64,000 nucleotides of DNA from Kibdelosporangium aridum (GTDB taxonomy: Bacteria > Actinomycetota > Actinomycetes > Mycobacteriales > Pseudonocardiaceae): positions 434,001 to 498,000 of the forward strand of contig NZ_FWXV01000010.1 of the NCBI RefSeq assembly GCF_900176515.1, in the 5' to 3' direction. The position numbers were made by a program, and so were the translations under genes. This document shows, piece after piece, positions 26,278 through 35,609 of the stretch. The notes beneath the pieces are model-generated. The model saw only the letters and a program-made list of their open reading frames with translations. It searched no databases and had not been told where the DNA came from. The first letter of the stretch is position 1. The number at the start of each line of letters is the position of its first letter.

Positions 26278-28622
26278 GGATTCCGGCTTTCGTGTTGTGT
26301 GGTGACCCATGCGGCGAGTTGAGTGCGTGAGGTGAAGCCGAGCTTGGTCAGGATTCGTTCCACATGGCCCTCGGCGGTGCGTTGGGAGATCACCAGTCGG
26401 GTGGCGATGTCCTTGTTGGACAGTCCTTGCGCGACGAGTTCGGCGACCTGCCGCTCCCGGCGGGTCAGCGGCGCTAGTGGTTCGGCGTTGGTGGCGGAGG
26501 GAGCGGCAGGGGCGGGCTGAGGGCTTTCGCCGAGTGCGTAGGCGGTGGCCTGATCGAGGCTGAGTTCGGTGCCGCGCTGGAAGGCGATCTCGTAGGCGTG
26601 GTTGCCGAGGGCACGGCGGGCCTGCTGCTCGCACGCTTCGTGCGCGGCGAGGTAGTGCTGCGAGCCGAACAGGGGCTGGCCGCCGACCCGGGGCCAGATC
26701 GTGCTGGCCGCGCCGAGCAGCACGGCGGCCCGCTCGTGCTCGCCGGCCGTCCCGGCAATCCAGGCCAGCCGCTCGACGAGCAACACGATGCCGAAGGTGT
26801 CGTTGAAGGTGTGCATGCCCCGCAGGCCGTCCCGGGCGTGCGTGCGTGCCTGCGCCAGCTCGCCCTGTTTCCATTCGGCGAGGGACAGGGCGTAGAGCGT
26901 GTAGGCGCGGGCCCATTGCTCGCCGTGCCGCTCGCAGAGCGCGCGGGCGTACTGGCCCAATGCGATGGCGCGAGCGAGGTCACTCTGGACGACGGTTGCT
27001 CCGACCAGCGTGACATAGGCGACGATCACGGTGCTGTTGAGTTCGTCGAGGGCCTCGAAGCGTGCCAGGGCGTCCTTGAGCAGTGCCTGCGCGCGTGGGA
27101 TGTCGCCGCTGAACCGTGCGATGGCTCCCTGGACAAAGACGAGGTAGGCCAGCACCGTCTGCTCGCCTCGCGACTGGGCCCAGTCCTGAGCCTCCTGCGC
27201 CATTGCCGTGGCAGCGGAGGCGTCGCCCTGCAAGACGGCGAGGTGGGCGTTGATCGCCAAGGCGGTGGCCCTTGCCTTGCTCGGTTCGGTGTCCTGGGCC
27301 AGTGCCCTGTCCAGCCAGTGGCGTCCCTCGGCCACGAAGCCGCAGCCGTGCCAATAGAAGTGCAGGGCCGCGGCGAGGCGTAGTGCGGTCTGGGTCCGCT
27401 CGGGGGTGGCGAGGCAGAACTCCAGGGCGAGGCGTAGGTTGGCGTGCTCGAGTCGCAGTCGCTGCAACCAGGTGGCCTGGTCGGGGCCGAACCACTCCCG
27501 TTCGCCTCGTTCGGCCAGGTGCAGGTACCAGTCGGCATGCCGGCGCCGCAGCCAGGTTAGCCCGCCGGCCTGTCGGAGCATGCGCTGCCCGTACTGGCGC
27601 AGTGTGTCCAAAAACTGGTACCGGGTTCCGGTGCTGTGGTCGTCCCGGATGAGGATCGACTTGTCCACCAATCCGGCCAGCAGGTCAACTACGGAACCAG
27701 CGGGCAGGTCCTGGCTGACGCAGATCTCCTCGGCCGCTAGCAGCCCGAAACTGCCGGCGAACACCGAGGCCCGCGCCCAGAGTGCTTGTTCGGCGGGGGT
27801 ACATAGCCGGAAGCTCCAGTCGATCGTCGCCTGCAGGGTCTGGTGGCGGGCAGACACCGTGCGCGGACCGGCGGTCAACAGGGCGAACCGGTCGTCCAGC
27901 CGGGCCAGGATCTGGTCGGCCGACAGTACCCGTAGGCGCGCCGCAGCCAGTTCGATGGCCAGCGGGATGCCGTCCAGACGGCGGCAGATGCCGGCCACGT
28001 GCTCCTTATTCTCGCTGCCGACTGCGAACGTCGGCATCACCGCTACAGCGCGCTCGGCGAACAGCGCCACCACGGCATCCCGGGAGCCGGCGTCGGCGGG
28101 TCGTGTTCCGTTGTGCTCGGAGACCGGTAGCGGGCCGACCGGTAGGACCTGCTCGCCGGGCACCCGAAGGACTTCCCGGCTAGTGGCCAGGATCCGCAGC
28201 CGCGTAGCCTCGTGCAGCACGGTGGCGACGAGCGTGGCGCATTCGTGCACTAAGTGCTCACAGTTGTCCAGCACCAGCAGTACCTGGCGGTCCCGCAGGA
28301 CATCGACCAGCAGTCCCAGCGGCTCACGCCCGCCGTCGTTATGAATCTCCAACGCCTGAGCCACGGTATGCACGACCAGCGCGCCGTCTCGTACGTGGGC
28401 CAGCTCCACCAGCCACACCCCGTCGGCGAACGCGCGTCGCACCGCGGCTGCTACCCGTACGGCGAGCCGGGTCTTGCCAACCCCACCGACCCCGGTCAAC
28501 GTCAACAGCCGGGAGGCGGACAGCAGCCGCTTGGCCTCGGCGATCTCCTTTCGGCGGTCCACGAAACTCGTGGTCTCGGCGGGAAGATTGCCACCATGGC
28601 GCTTCGACCTGGTGCCCGACAT
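26274..28622 (-). CDS. LuxR-family regulator with NB-ARC-type ATPase and TPR region
   Basis: 782 residues from the ATG at 28622, chosen because paralogues in this window start at the same place relative to ETTSFVDRRKEIAEAKRLL. The P-loop is TLTGVGGVGKTRLAVRVAAA, Walker B is VLLVLDNCEHLVHEC, and the STAND motifs LRILATSREVLRV and RLDGIPLAIELAAARLRVL follow. A helical TPR region spans about 400-690. The C-terminal LuxR HTH is LTRRERQVAELVAQGLSNKD followed by RLVISQRTAEGHVERILTKL. It is translationally coupled to the decayed HTH-less paralogue downstream. Target genes unknown. Confidence 0.88.
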   Translation of the reverse strand: MSGTRSKRHGGNLPAETTSFVDRRKEIAEAKRLLSASRLLTLTGVGGVGKTRLAVRVAAAVRRAFADGVWLVELAHVRDGALVVHTVAQALEIHNDGGREPLGLLVDVLRDRQVLLVLDNCEHLVHECATLVATVLHEATRLRILATSREVLRVPGEQVLPVGPLPVSEHNGTRPADAGSRDAVVALFAERAVAVMPTFAVGSENKEHVAGICRRLDGIPLAIELAAARLRVLSADQILARLDDRFALLTAGPRTVSARHQTLQATIDWSFRLCTPAEQALWARASVFAGSFGLLAAEEICVSQDLPAGSVVDLLAGLVDKSILIRDDHSTGTRYQFLDTLRQYGQRMLRQAGGLTWLRRRHADWYLHLAERGEREWFGPDQATWLQRLRLEHANLRLALEFCLATPERTQTALRLAAALHFYWHGCGFVAEGRHWLDRALAQDTEPSKARATALAINAHLAVLQGDASAATAMAQEAQDWAQSRGEQTVLAYLVFVQGAIARFSGDIPRAQALLKDALARFEALDELNSTVIVAYVTLVGATVVQSDLARAIALGQYARALCERHGEQWARAYTLYALSLAEWKQGELAQARTHARDGLRGMHTFNDTFGIVLLVERLAWIAGTAGEHERAAVLLGAASTIWPRVGGQPLFGSQHYLAAHEACEQQARRALGNHAYEIAFQRGTELSLDQATAYALGESPQPAPAAPSATNAEPLAPLTRRERQVAELVAQGLSNKDIATRLVISQRTAEGHVERILTKLGFTSRTQLAAWVTTQHESRNP

Positions 28623-28685
28623 GAAAGGCCTCACGTTCGATGTGACCTTCGGCGGGTACATCGCGCCTACATTCGCCGCCCACAA

Positions 28686-29243
28686 TGCGGATCCGGTATC
28701 TGTCGCACAGATTCCCGTTAAGGATGACTCAGCAGCCCGGCAGGTTGGAATGACAGGAGCCGGCGCAGTCTCGTCAGTGGCTACCAGCCGCCAGAGCAGG
28801 GCAGGATTTGATTGCGGAGGTATCTACGGTGGTTTCTTGACGATGCGTCTACACCGCCGAGTACCCGCACAGTTCGACTTCAGCAACCCCACATCGCCAA
28901 CACCAACAACCCATCCACAGACAACGGCCACTACGCCGCCGTCACCCCATCAGCACCACCACGAAGCGCGAAATCCCGCTGATGTTGGTACGAGGCATAC
29001 GCAGCCACCACAGCCACAACCAACGCCGAGCCGCGCCGAACCCAAAGATCTAGATCGACTCGAGCGGCATGGGGATCGCCAACCCTCGGATCCAACGAAC
29101 GATCACTCATCGCTCACCGCCAGCAATCGCGGGGAGCTCCAACTCAACCCTCTGCATCAACGCGGTGGCGTACTGGTCCGCTCGGTCCGCGGAATGGCAG
29201 AGAACCGCTAACCTCGGCGCCGAAACGGAGCGCGGAGGAATAG
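28686..29243. other. gene-poor stretch
   Basis: I see no frame with coding character and no clear repeat or RNA structure here. It separates the LAL gene from the decayed regulator at 29244. Confidence 0.45.
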
Positions 29244-29640
29244 GTGTCGGAGGATTGGGCGGCAGTCGCCAAGGCCATCAACAAGTGAGTCAACGAACTC
29301 GGATGGCGTCAACGCGAACTGGCCGAACGCCCGCAGGTGTCGCGAGCCATCGTCCGCGAAATCAACATCCCGTCGTGGAACGTCGCCGCAGCGCCCGAAC
29401 CCTCGAATCGCTCTCGACGGCCCTCGGCCTGCACCCACAACACCTCGAAGCGGTGTTGCACGGCCGAACCCCTCCATCGCCCGGCGAACCGGTGACGCAA
29501 CGGGAAACCAACGTGATGTCCCGTTTGGACGGTCTGGAAAGGCGCCTTGACGACATCACCGACCGTCTCGACGACCTGAAAGCCGGTCTTGCGGTGCGCG
29601 AGCGGCCCTGGTGGGTGGTCGTCGAGTACCTTCCACTTCT
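29244..29640 (+). pseudogene. decayed XRE-type HTH regulator with coiled C-terminus
   Basis: From a GTG at 29244 the frame reads VSEDWAAVAKAINK, a TGA stop, then VNELGWRQRELAERPQVSRA and IVREIN. The phase then shifts to VERRRSARTLESLSTALGLH and PQHLEAVLHGRTPPSPGEPV, ending in a heptad-like segment (SRLDGLERRLDDITDRLDDL). Together these give a phage-repressor-like HTH with a C-terminal coiled coil, broken by one stop and one frameshift. Confidence 0.6.
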
Positions 29641-29709
29641 GTTGTCTTCTGAGCGGAATACCTCCGAACCCTGCCGTCAGTGGCCGCTTCCCCGACCGTT
29701 CGAGGACGG

Positions 29710-29925
29710 GCTCTCCGCAGAAGAACTATGAGCTCGGTGGAGAAACTGCCAGCGCTGCCGAACCTGTCGGCGACCCGTTCTTCGTCTCGAAAAGGCCGCA
29801 GCGGTGTGCAAACACAGCCTCCTGAAGAGCTACTTCCCGAGGTTTGCTGGAAAGGTGGGCTCGACTGAAACCGACAAGCGCCTCGTCTATGTCGACACTC
29901 ACGCTGGTCCCGGGCACGACCGTTG
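29710..29925 (+). pseudogene. remnant of a TcmP-like (three-Cys-motif partner) protein
   Basis: One phase gives GDPFFVSKRPQ and, after a frameshift, another gives VCKHSLLKSYFPRFAGKVGS and KRLVYVDTHAGPG. This resembles the start of three-Cys-motif partner proteins, which share a YFP/FAGPG core with methyltransferase-like folds. The open frame then runs into an unrelated transposase fragment. Confidence 0.45.
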
Positions 29926-30073
29926 GCCTCGCCGTGCAGCGGATGACCACTCCGGACCAGCAACCGATGCCTGGCTGCGGTCGGAGCTGCTGAAAGGCAC
30001 GGTCATCCACGAGCGGCTGGTTGAGCAGTACGGGTTCACCGACAACCATCAGCGGGTCAAACGTATCTCCTGA
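29926..30073 (+). mobile_element. fragment of an IS21-family IstA transposase
   Basis: The frame reads DAWLRSELLKGTVIHERLVE and QYGFTDNHQRVKRIS before a stop. Many actinomycete IS21 IstA transposases have a closely similar segment before their integrase core. Only about 40 codons remain, with no IstB or terminal repeats seen. Confidence 0.5.
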
Positions 30074-30186
30074 TTACCCCCGAAAGACTTCCGAAACCGA
30101 CCACTAAGCCGACCTTAAGAGTCCTCCTTACGGTCGTACCTGCTACCTCAGCCGAAGTAGATCACCGGTGGACCGAAGGGACAACC

Positions 30187-30579
30187 ATGAGGAAATTCGC
30201 TCTCATCGCAATGCTGATGGCGCTGCTGACCGCCCTGCTGATGGGTGGTGCCGCCTCCGCGCAGGCAGGGACGGACAGCTGGACGCAGGCAGGCACCACC
30301 GACAGCTGGAAGTGTAAGAACGAGAAGTCCATCAAGCTGGTGTCCTGCGCCCTGAACGAAATCACCATCAAGGTCGACGTCAGCGACGTCGTCGACGTCA
30401 GCGACGTCCAGGTCGTCAACATCAAGAATGCCCTCAACAACAACAAAGTCATTGTGACGCTGATCAAGACCGGTGACATCGACGCGGCCAAGAAGATCGT
30501 GGTCAATATCTTCAACGACAATGACGTGAAGATCAAGATCGGAGACGTGAAGATCTGCATCCTCGCGGTCTGCAAGTAA
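30187..30579 (+). CDS. small secreted protein with Val/Asp/Lys-rich repeats
   Basis: 130 residues. A signal peptide (MRKFALIAMLMALLTALLMG, ending GAASAQA) is followed by a mature chain of about 100 residues with no recognised domain. It has four cysteines (WKCKNEK, LVSCALNE, KICILAVCK) and a strand-rich body with an internal duplication (VDVSDVVDVSDV) and alternating Val/Ile with charged residues (NIKNALNNNKVIVTLIK, VVNIFNDNDVKIKIGDVKI). This looks like a small beta-structured exported protein. It sits alone among pseudogenes, with its own upstream region, and may be recently acquired. Confidence 0.7.
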   Translation: MRKFALIAMLMALLTALLMGGAASAQAGTDSWTQAGTTDSWKCKNEKSIKLVSCALNEITIKVDVSDVVDVSDVQVVNIKNALNNNKVIVTLIKTGDIDAAKKIVVNIFNDNDVKIKIGDVKICILAVCK

Positions 30580-30699
30580 CCTGCACCAGGCGCAGTCGCA
30601 GTAACCTGAACGTGTGCTTGTGCAGAGCGCTCCCGTGGCGGGGGGTGCCCGATCGGCATCGCCCCGCCGCCTGTGTCCGTGTCCGAGGTCACGCTTCCG

Positions 30700-31450
30700 C
30701 GTTGCGGCTGATCAGGTTGTCGATGACCGGGGAATCTCCCGCTGGTCGCGGTGTGCGTGGCACGCGGTATTCCACCGATCCGAGCGACCGTGCTGACACT
30801 GAATGCAGCAGCACCTCGGTGGGCGCGCGGCCGGGCCTGCTGCGAAGAGCTCCGAAGCACAGCCGCGCATGGTCCAGGGCAGAGCCGAACGGATCGAGGA
30901 ACGCGATCCACGTTCGCGCGAATGCCTTGTGGGCTGTAGAAGAACGCGACGCTTTGTGTATCCGACAATCGCATGCTTCGACGCGGTGTAGGCAGCGCCC
31001 GATGGGGAGGCACGCAGGGCTGCCGCGGAGGCGACGTTCATGATCGCGCCGCCACCCGCCGCGATCATGCCGGGCAGGATCGCCCTGGTGAGTCGCATCG
31101 GTCCGGTGAGGTTGACCCCGAACACCCGGTCCCATGTGGCGTCGACCACCTCGACGGGCGGCAGGAAACCGTCCATGATGCCGGCGACGTTTGCCAGACC
31201 TTCTCACCGGCCGCTGCCACGATCGTCTCGGCAACGGCAGGATCCGTGATGTCTCCGGCCACAGTGTGCACATCGAATCCACTGAGGTCGCCGGACAGGG
31301 TGTCGAGACGCTGCCTGTCCACATCGGATGCGATGACGCGTCCGCCTTCGTGGGCGATGCGGATTGCCGCGGCGCGTTCGATGCCCGATCCGGCTCACGT
31401 CACGATGACCACACCATTCCGGCCATCACCGATGCGGAGCTGAGGCGATC
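30700..31450 (-). pseudogene. broken short-chain dehydrogenase/reductase
   Basis: Reading minus-strand phases together gives an SDR. GVVIVT, a TGA in place of the first Gly codon, and AGSGIERAAAIRIAHEGGRV make up the cofactor loop, followed by FDVHTVAGDITDPAVAETIV. After a frameshift comes RVFGVNLTGPMRLTRAILPG, then GGGAIMNVASAAALR and the catalytic GAAYTASKHAIVGYTK (YxxxK). A second shift leads to AFFYSPQGIRANV. All major SDR blocks survive, but at least one stop and two frameshifts break them. Confidence 0.72.
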
Positions 31451-31873
31451 AAGGCCTGGCAGACCCGGCCGTTGGCGGAGATATACCACCCTCGGTCCGC
31501 GAGGTCACCGGCCGGATCATGCCCCAGTCGGACCGGCTCGCCTGCGCACACTCCGGACCGGATACCCGAGTTGGACCGGATCACCGCCCCGGGATTCCGT
31601 GGGCCTTGGCAAGGTCGATCCCTGTTGTCGCCGGTGAACGCAACCCGGTGAAGCGACTGGCGACAGTCAAAGGGCCAGCTGGGTGAATTCACTGCACCAT
31701 TGGCGTGGTGCAGCGGCGGCTACGGATGCGGTGCCGGTAAAGAAGTTGCACCATCTTGCAGGTTGCACCGGGAGGTTGTCCCTGCTGGCCTTCAGGGGCC
31801 GTTGTGGTTCGGCGTCTACCGGAGTCGCTGCCGTGAAGGCACGGTGGTGGCTGCCGATTCGGCTGGTGAGGTG

Positions 31874-34800
31874 ATGCAAGCAGGTGGGCAGCCGCGGGTA
31901 GTAGGTGAGTTGCGCCGCGACATTGGGCGGTACCGCGTTGTTGTGGTGACTGGTGTGGCGGGGTGGGGGAAGACGACTGCGGTGATGCAGGTGGTGCGAG
32001 AGCGGTCGGCCGCGTGCCTGGTGATCGATCGTCGGCATGCGCATCCGGCCCGGTTCGTCGGCGGTCTGGCGGATGCGTTGCGCCAGCGCGGATGTGATGT
32101 GAGCGTGCCCTTGCCCGAGGCCGGAAGCGCGGAGGAGCGGGTCTGGCAGCCGGCTATGGACCAGCTGTGCCGCACGCTGGAGGAGTTGGGGCGTGAACTT
32201 GTGGTGGTGTTCGATGATCTGCAGGAGCTGCCGTCCGATGCGGCTGCGCTGCGGGTGCTGGCCGACCTGTGCCGGGGAGCACCCGAGGCGCTGCGCCTCG
32301 TCCTGATTACTCGCCACCAGCTGCCGTTCTCGTTAACCCGGTTGCGGGGACGAGGACTGGTCGGTGACGTCGACACCAGACAGCTCGAGCTAGATCGCGG
32401 CGAGGTGGAGGTGCTGCTGCGGGCAGAAGTCGAGAAAGCCTCGGCCGGCCTCATAGACAGGGTATGGGAGTGCACTGGCGGCTGGCCGGCGGCGGTGCGG
32501 ATCGCGATTGACGCGATCGGGCGAACAGGTGAGGGCAAGTGGGCGGCCGCCCTCGACGCTCTGGTCCGGCCGGGCGGTCGGTTGCGGGAGTATGTGCTCG
32601 AGGAAGTTCTGGCGTGTGAACCCGATCGGGTCGTGGATTTACTGCGTCAGTTGGCAGTCCTCGGCTGTGTCTCGGTCTCCGTGTGCCGGGGACTCGGATG
32701 GGAGGATGCCGCCGACTTGTTGCCGGAGCTGGCGCGCCGGGGCCTGGTTCGAACAGCCGACGGTGACGCCGGGCAGTGGTCGCTGATCCGGCCGCTCGCG
32801 GGGGTGTTGTCTTCGGAGTCCGTGATGACCACGCAGGACGCGGCCGCGCTGCATCGCACTGCGGCGGATGTCTACCGGCGTGAGGGCGACTACGCACGGG
32901 CGCTGCGGCATCTGACGACTGCGGCCGATTACCGTGCGGCGGCCCGGCTGCTGGCCGAGCACGGCGAGGCGATGGTGGAAAGTGGGCATGGTGATGTGGT
33001 GCTCGCCGCCTCTGGAGTCGCCCCCGCAGAAGTCGACCGTCCCCGCATCACCCCGGTGCTGGGTCACGCCCGCTACGTCCGCGGGCAGCTCGACGAGGCA
33101 ATGGCCGCCTTCGACGCGGTGGCGCACAGCGATCCGCTCGATGCGGGGTTGGCCTGGCGCATGGGCCTGATCGCCTTCGCCCGCGCTGAGTTCGACGAGG
33201 CGCTGACCATCTTTCGGCGCGCTGAGCTGGGTTCGGCAGACGCCGACGAGGCGCAGTTGCTGGCCTGGGCTGCCCGCACCCATCTGCAGGTTGGCCACCG
33301 TGACCGATGCGCGGAGCTGGTGGCGCGCGCGCTGGCTGTGGCCCACGGCTGCGGCGACCAGGTTGCGCTCGCCACCGCATACTCCGCGCACGCGGATCTG
33401 GCGATCCATGACGGTGACCGGCTGCGCGGCGAGGCCGACCTGGCGGCCGCGCAGCGCGCAGCGCAGGCGGGTGGCAGTTTGCTGCAGCAGCTCGGCATCG
33501 ACGTGACACGGGCCTTCCATCTGCTGGAGCTGGGATTGCCGCATCAGGCGCTACGCGAGACCGGTTGTGCGCTGCGGATGGCCGAGCAGTCGGGCCACGC
33601 CACCCTCGCCGCGTTCGCGCTAACCCACCGCGCCACCGCCGAGGCACGCATCGGCCGGATGGAGGAGGCGCTGTGCGACTTCCGTGCCGCGCGCGACCTT
33701 TTTGCCTCCATCGGGTCCCGCTTCATCTCCCGGCCGTTGTGTGGCATAGCCGAGGCTCATCGCGTGCGCGGTGAGCTGGCGCAGGCTGCCGCCGCTTACC
33801 AGGAGGCGCTGGAGGCCGCCGAATCCCACCACGAGGCGTACTCGCTGTCGTATGCGCTGACCGGGCTCGCCCGGGTGTCCGTGATCGACGATCCGGATGC
33901 GGCGGTTGACTACGCCGACCAAGCGGTCGCTTTGGGGCCGGGCCACCGCCAGGTCCAAGCTCTGCTCACCCGCGGCTGGGTCGCCTTGGCCACCAATGAG
34001 CCCGACACCGCCCGCATCCACGCCAGCCATGCCGCCGCCCTGGCCCGGCGTCGGCGCGACCGCCCTGGACTGGCTGAGGCACTGGAGCTGACCGTCCTGG
34101 CGTCCCCGAGCCCGGGCGAACATGGCGTCCTGGCCGCAGAAGCGGCGCAGATCTGGCAGGAGTTGGGCTATCCCATCGATCATGCGTTCGCACAGCTGAT
34201 CGTGGCAGGTGCTGCCACGCACGTGACCAGCGCTGCCGCCGAGGCGGCGGTACGCCTGCTGCATCAGCATCGAGTACGGACTACCCCGCCGCAAGCGGCC
34301 GGTCCGCTGGCGGTGCTGCTTCATCGCGAGCGGCGGGTGTCCATCCGGACGCTGGGTGCGCTGCAGGTTTTTCGCGACGGCAAACCCGTCGCTTCGGCTG
34401 AATGGCACTCGAAGAAGGCCCGACAGCTGGTGCGGATCCTCACCGCCCGGCATGGCCGGCCGATCGCACGCGAGCAACTGATGGAACTGCTGTGGCCCAA
34501 GGAGGACCCGGCGCGGACCAGCAACCGGCTGTCGGTGCTGCTCTCCACCGTGCGCACCGTGCTGCAGCCCTCGGGCGCGCCGGGGCAACCGGTTCTGCTG
34601 GTGTCGGACCGGGACGCCGTCTGGCTCGATCTTGATCACGTGGACGTGGACGTGGAGTGCTTCCTTGCGCTGGCCGGCCCGGCACTGGACGCTCACACCC
34701 GCGGCAGCGCCGCAGCCACCGCACAACTGATCACTGCGGAAGCGGCCTACACCGGGGACTTCCTGGAGGACACGCCCTACCAGGAATGGGCGATACCGCT

Positions 34801-35062
34801 GCGTGAGGAGGCTCGCACCACCTACCTCAATGTGCTGCGCGCCCTCACCACGCGGCTGCGCGACGCCGAGGATGTCGACCGAATGACTAGGTACGCGCTT
34901 CGGCTACTCGCCTACGACGCCTACGACGAGCAAGCTCACCTCGATCTGGTGCGCGGCCTGGTACGCGCTAGACGGCGCGGTGAAGCTCGACGCCGCTACA
35001 GAGTCTACTGCCAGCGCATGAAACAGCTCGACGTGACTCCGGCGCCCTTCCCCAACAGGTGA
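31874..35062 (+). CDS. SARP-like regulator: N-terminal STAND ATPase, TPR, C-terminal DNA-binding and BTAD domains
   Basis: About 1062 residues. I use the ATG at 31874 (a GTG precedes it directly); the longer upstream frame lacks coding character. The P-loop is VVTGVAGWGKTTAV and Walker B is LVVVFDDLQELP, in the MalT-like subgroup. The middle is TPR-like. At the C-terminus, VSIRTLGALQVFRDGKPVAS and ARQLVRILTARHGRPIAREQ with LMELLWPKEDPARTSNRLSV form an OmpR-like winged helix. It is followed by a bacterial transcriptional activation domain (EAAYTGDFLEDTPYQEWA, ALRLLAYDAYDEQAHLDLVR). SARPs activate secondary-metabolite operons by binding direct repeats. It lies 270 bp upstream of the lasso precursor on the same strand, so it is the best candidate cluster activator. 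Confidence 0.88.
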   Translation: MQAGGQPRVVGELRRDIGRYRVVVVTGVAGWGKTTAVMQVVRERSAACLVIDRRHAHPARFVGGLADALRQRGCDVSVPLPEAGSAEERVWQPAMDQLCRTLEELGRELVVVFDDLQELPSDAAALRVLADLCRGAPEALRLVLITRHQLPFSLTRLRGRGLVGDVDTRQLELDRGEVEVLLRAEVEKASAGLIDRVWECTGGWPAAVRIAIDAIGRTGEGKWAAALDALVRPGGRLREYVLEEVLACEPDRVVDLLRQLAVLGCVSVSVCRGLGWEDAADLLPELARRGLVRTADGDAGQWSLIRPLAGVLSSESVMTTQDAAALHRTAADVYRREGDYARALRHLTTAADYRAAARLLAEHGEAMVESGHGDVVLAASGVAPAEVDRPRITPVLGHARYVRGQLDEAMAAFDAVAHSDPLDAGLAWRMGLIAFARAEFDEALTIFRRAELGSADADEAQLLAWAARTHLQVGHRDRCAELVARALAVAHGCGDQVALATAYSAHADLAIHDGDRLRGEADLAAAQRAAQAGGSLLQQLGIDVTRAFHLLELGLPHQALRETGCALRMAEQSGHATLAAFALTHRATAEARIGRMEEALCDFRAARDLFASIGSRFISRPLCGIAEAHRVRGELAQAAAAYQEALEAAESHHEAYSLSYALTGLARVSVIDDPDAAVDYADQAVALGPGHRQVQALLTRGWVALATNEPDTARIHASHAAALARRRRDRPGLAEALELTVLASPSPGEHGVLAAEAAQIWQELGYPIDHAFAQLIVAGAATHVTSAAAEAAVRLLHQHRVRTTPPQAAGPLAVLLHRERRVSIRTLGALQVFRDGKPVASAEWHSKKARQLVRILTARHGRPIAREQLMELLWPKEDPARTSNRLSVLLSTVRTVLQPSGAPGQPVLLVSDRDAVWLDLDHVDVDVECFLALAGPALDAHTRGSAAATAQLITAEAAYTGDFLEDTPYQEWAIPLREEARTTYLNVLRALTTRLRDAEDVDRMTRYALRLLAYDAYDEQAHLDLVRGLVRARRRGEARRRYRVYCQRMKQLDVTPAPFPNR

Positions 35063-35183
35063 CCAGCGGCCGGAAACGAAGTCGAGAGGCTGGTGCCCGC
35101 TTGATTCCCGCGGTCCGCCGAGCGTGCGTAAGCCACTGCTAGGCAATCGCTAATCCGGGTGTAAGGCGGCTTCCTAACATCGT

Positions 35184-35213
35184 CGGTGACGCAAACCGTT
35201 CCATACGGTGACG
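35184..35213 (+). promoter_or_regulatory. direct repeat spaced 22 bp, candidate SARP site
   Basis: CGGTGACG occurs at 35184-35191 and 35206-35213, start to start 22 bp, two helical turns, as in many SARP-bound repeats. The pair also sits inside an inverted repeat (ACATCGTC at 35177-35184, GACGATGT at 35210-35217). It lies about 120 bp upstream of the lasso precursor start. Confidence 0.5.
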
Positions 35214-35331
35214 ATGTGTAGCTGACCCGCAGAAGTCACCTGGGTGTCCGAGCAGACAGATGCCAACAGTCTGCGGGGCTGGATATGGCTGTGCACGTAC
35301 ACGGATCGATGCGGTGAAAGGAGGTGCGAGT

Positions 35332-35442
35332 ATGCGTACTTACGAGCGTCCAACGCTGATGAGGATGGGCTCGTTCGCCCGGCTGACCGGCCTGGGCGGG
35401 CGTGGCCCGCGTGACCTTCTGTTCCGGCACCAGCTCCTTTGA
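35332..35442 (+). CDS. lasso peptide precursor
   Basis: 36 residues, with a strong AAAGGAGGTG ribosome site 6 nt before the ATG. Residues 1-20 are a leader (MRTYERPTLMRMGSFARLTG) with the YxxPxL recognition motif (Tyr4, Pro7, Leu9) and a Thr at the penultimate leader position, both typical of actinobacterial lasso peptides. The predicted core is LGGRGPRDLLFRHQLL, 16 residues. An amide between the Leu1 amine and Asp8 would give an eight-residue ring. From memory it resembles lagmysin (also a 16-residue core starting with Leu, Asp8, ending in two Leu) but is more basic. Cyclase, leader-binding, protease and exporter genes follow in order. No other peptide-like ORF is seen nearby. Confidence 0.9.
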   Translation: MRTYERPTLMRMGSFARLTGLGGRGPRDLLFRHQLL

Positions 35443-35473
35443 GTCTCTGTCGACTCAGGCCCAGGATTGATTC

Positions 35474-35532
35474 CCGGCTGCTGAGCCGGTGACAGGTTGA
35501 TACCGGATGCTCGGGCGGCGCGCCGCCCGAGC
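35474..35532 (+). terminator. two hairpins between lasso precursor and cyclase genes
   Basis: CCGGCT-GCTG-AGCCGG (35474-35489) is a perfect 6-bp stem with a tetraloop. A perfect 24-bp palindrome follows at 35509-35532, starting GCTCGGGCGGCG. Placed 30-90 nt after the precursor stop and 78 nt before the cyclase start, they could act as a partial terminator or RNA stabiliser that raises precursor over enzyme expression. Confidence 0.6.
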
Positions 35533-35609
35533 CTACAACGCCATTCCCCCGCGATCACTGAGTCGCAGAAGCGGCAACGCTCGACGCACTGAAGGAATTT
35601 CTTGTTGCC

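Noticed and set aside
31451..31690. possible further pseudogene fragment between the SDR relic and the SARP gene
   Set aside because: No phase gave a motif I could name.
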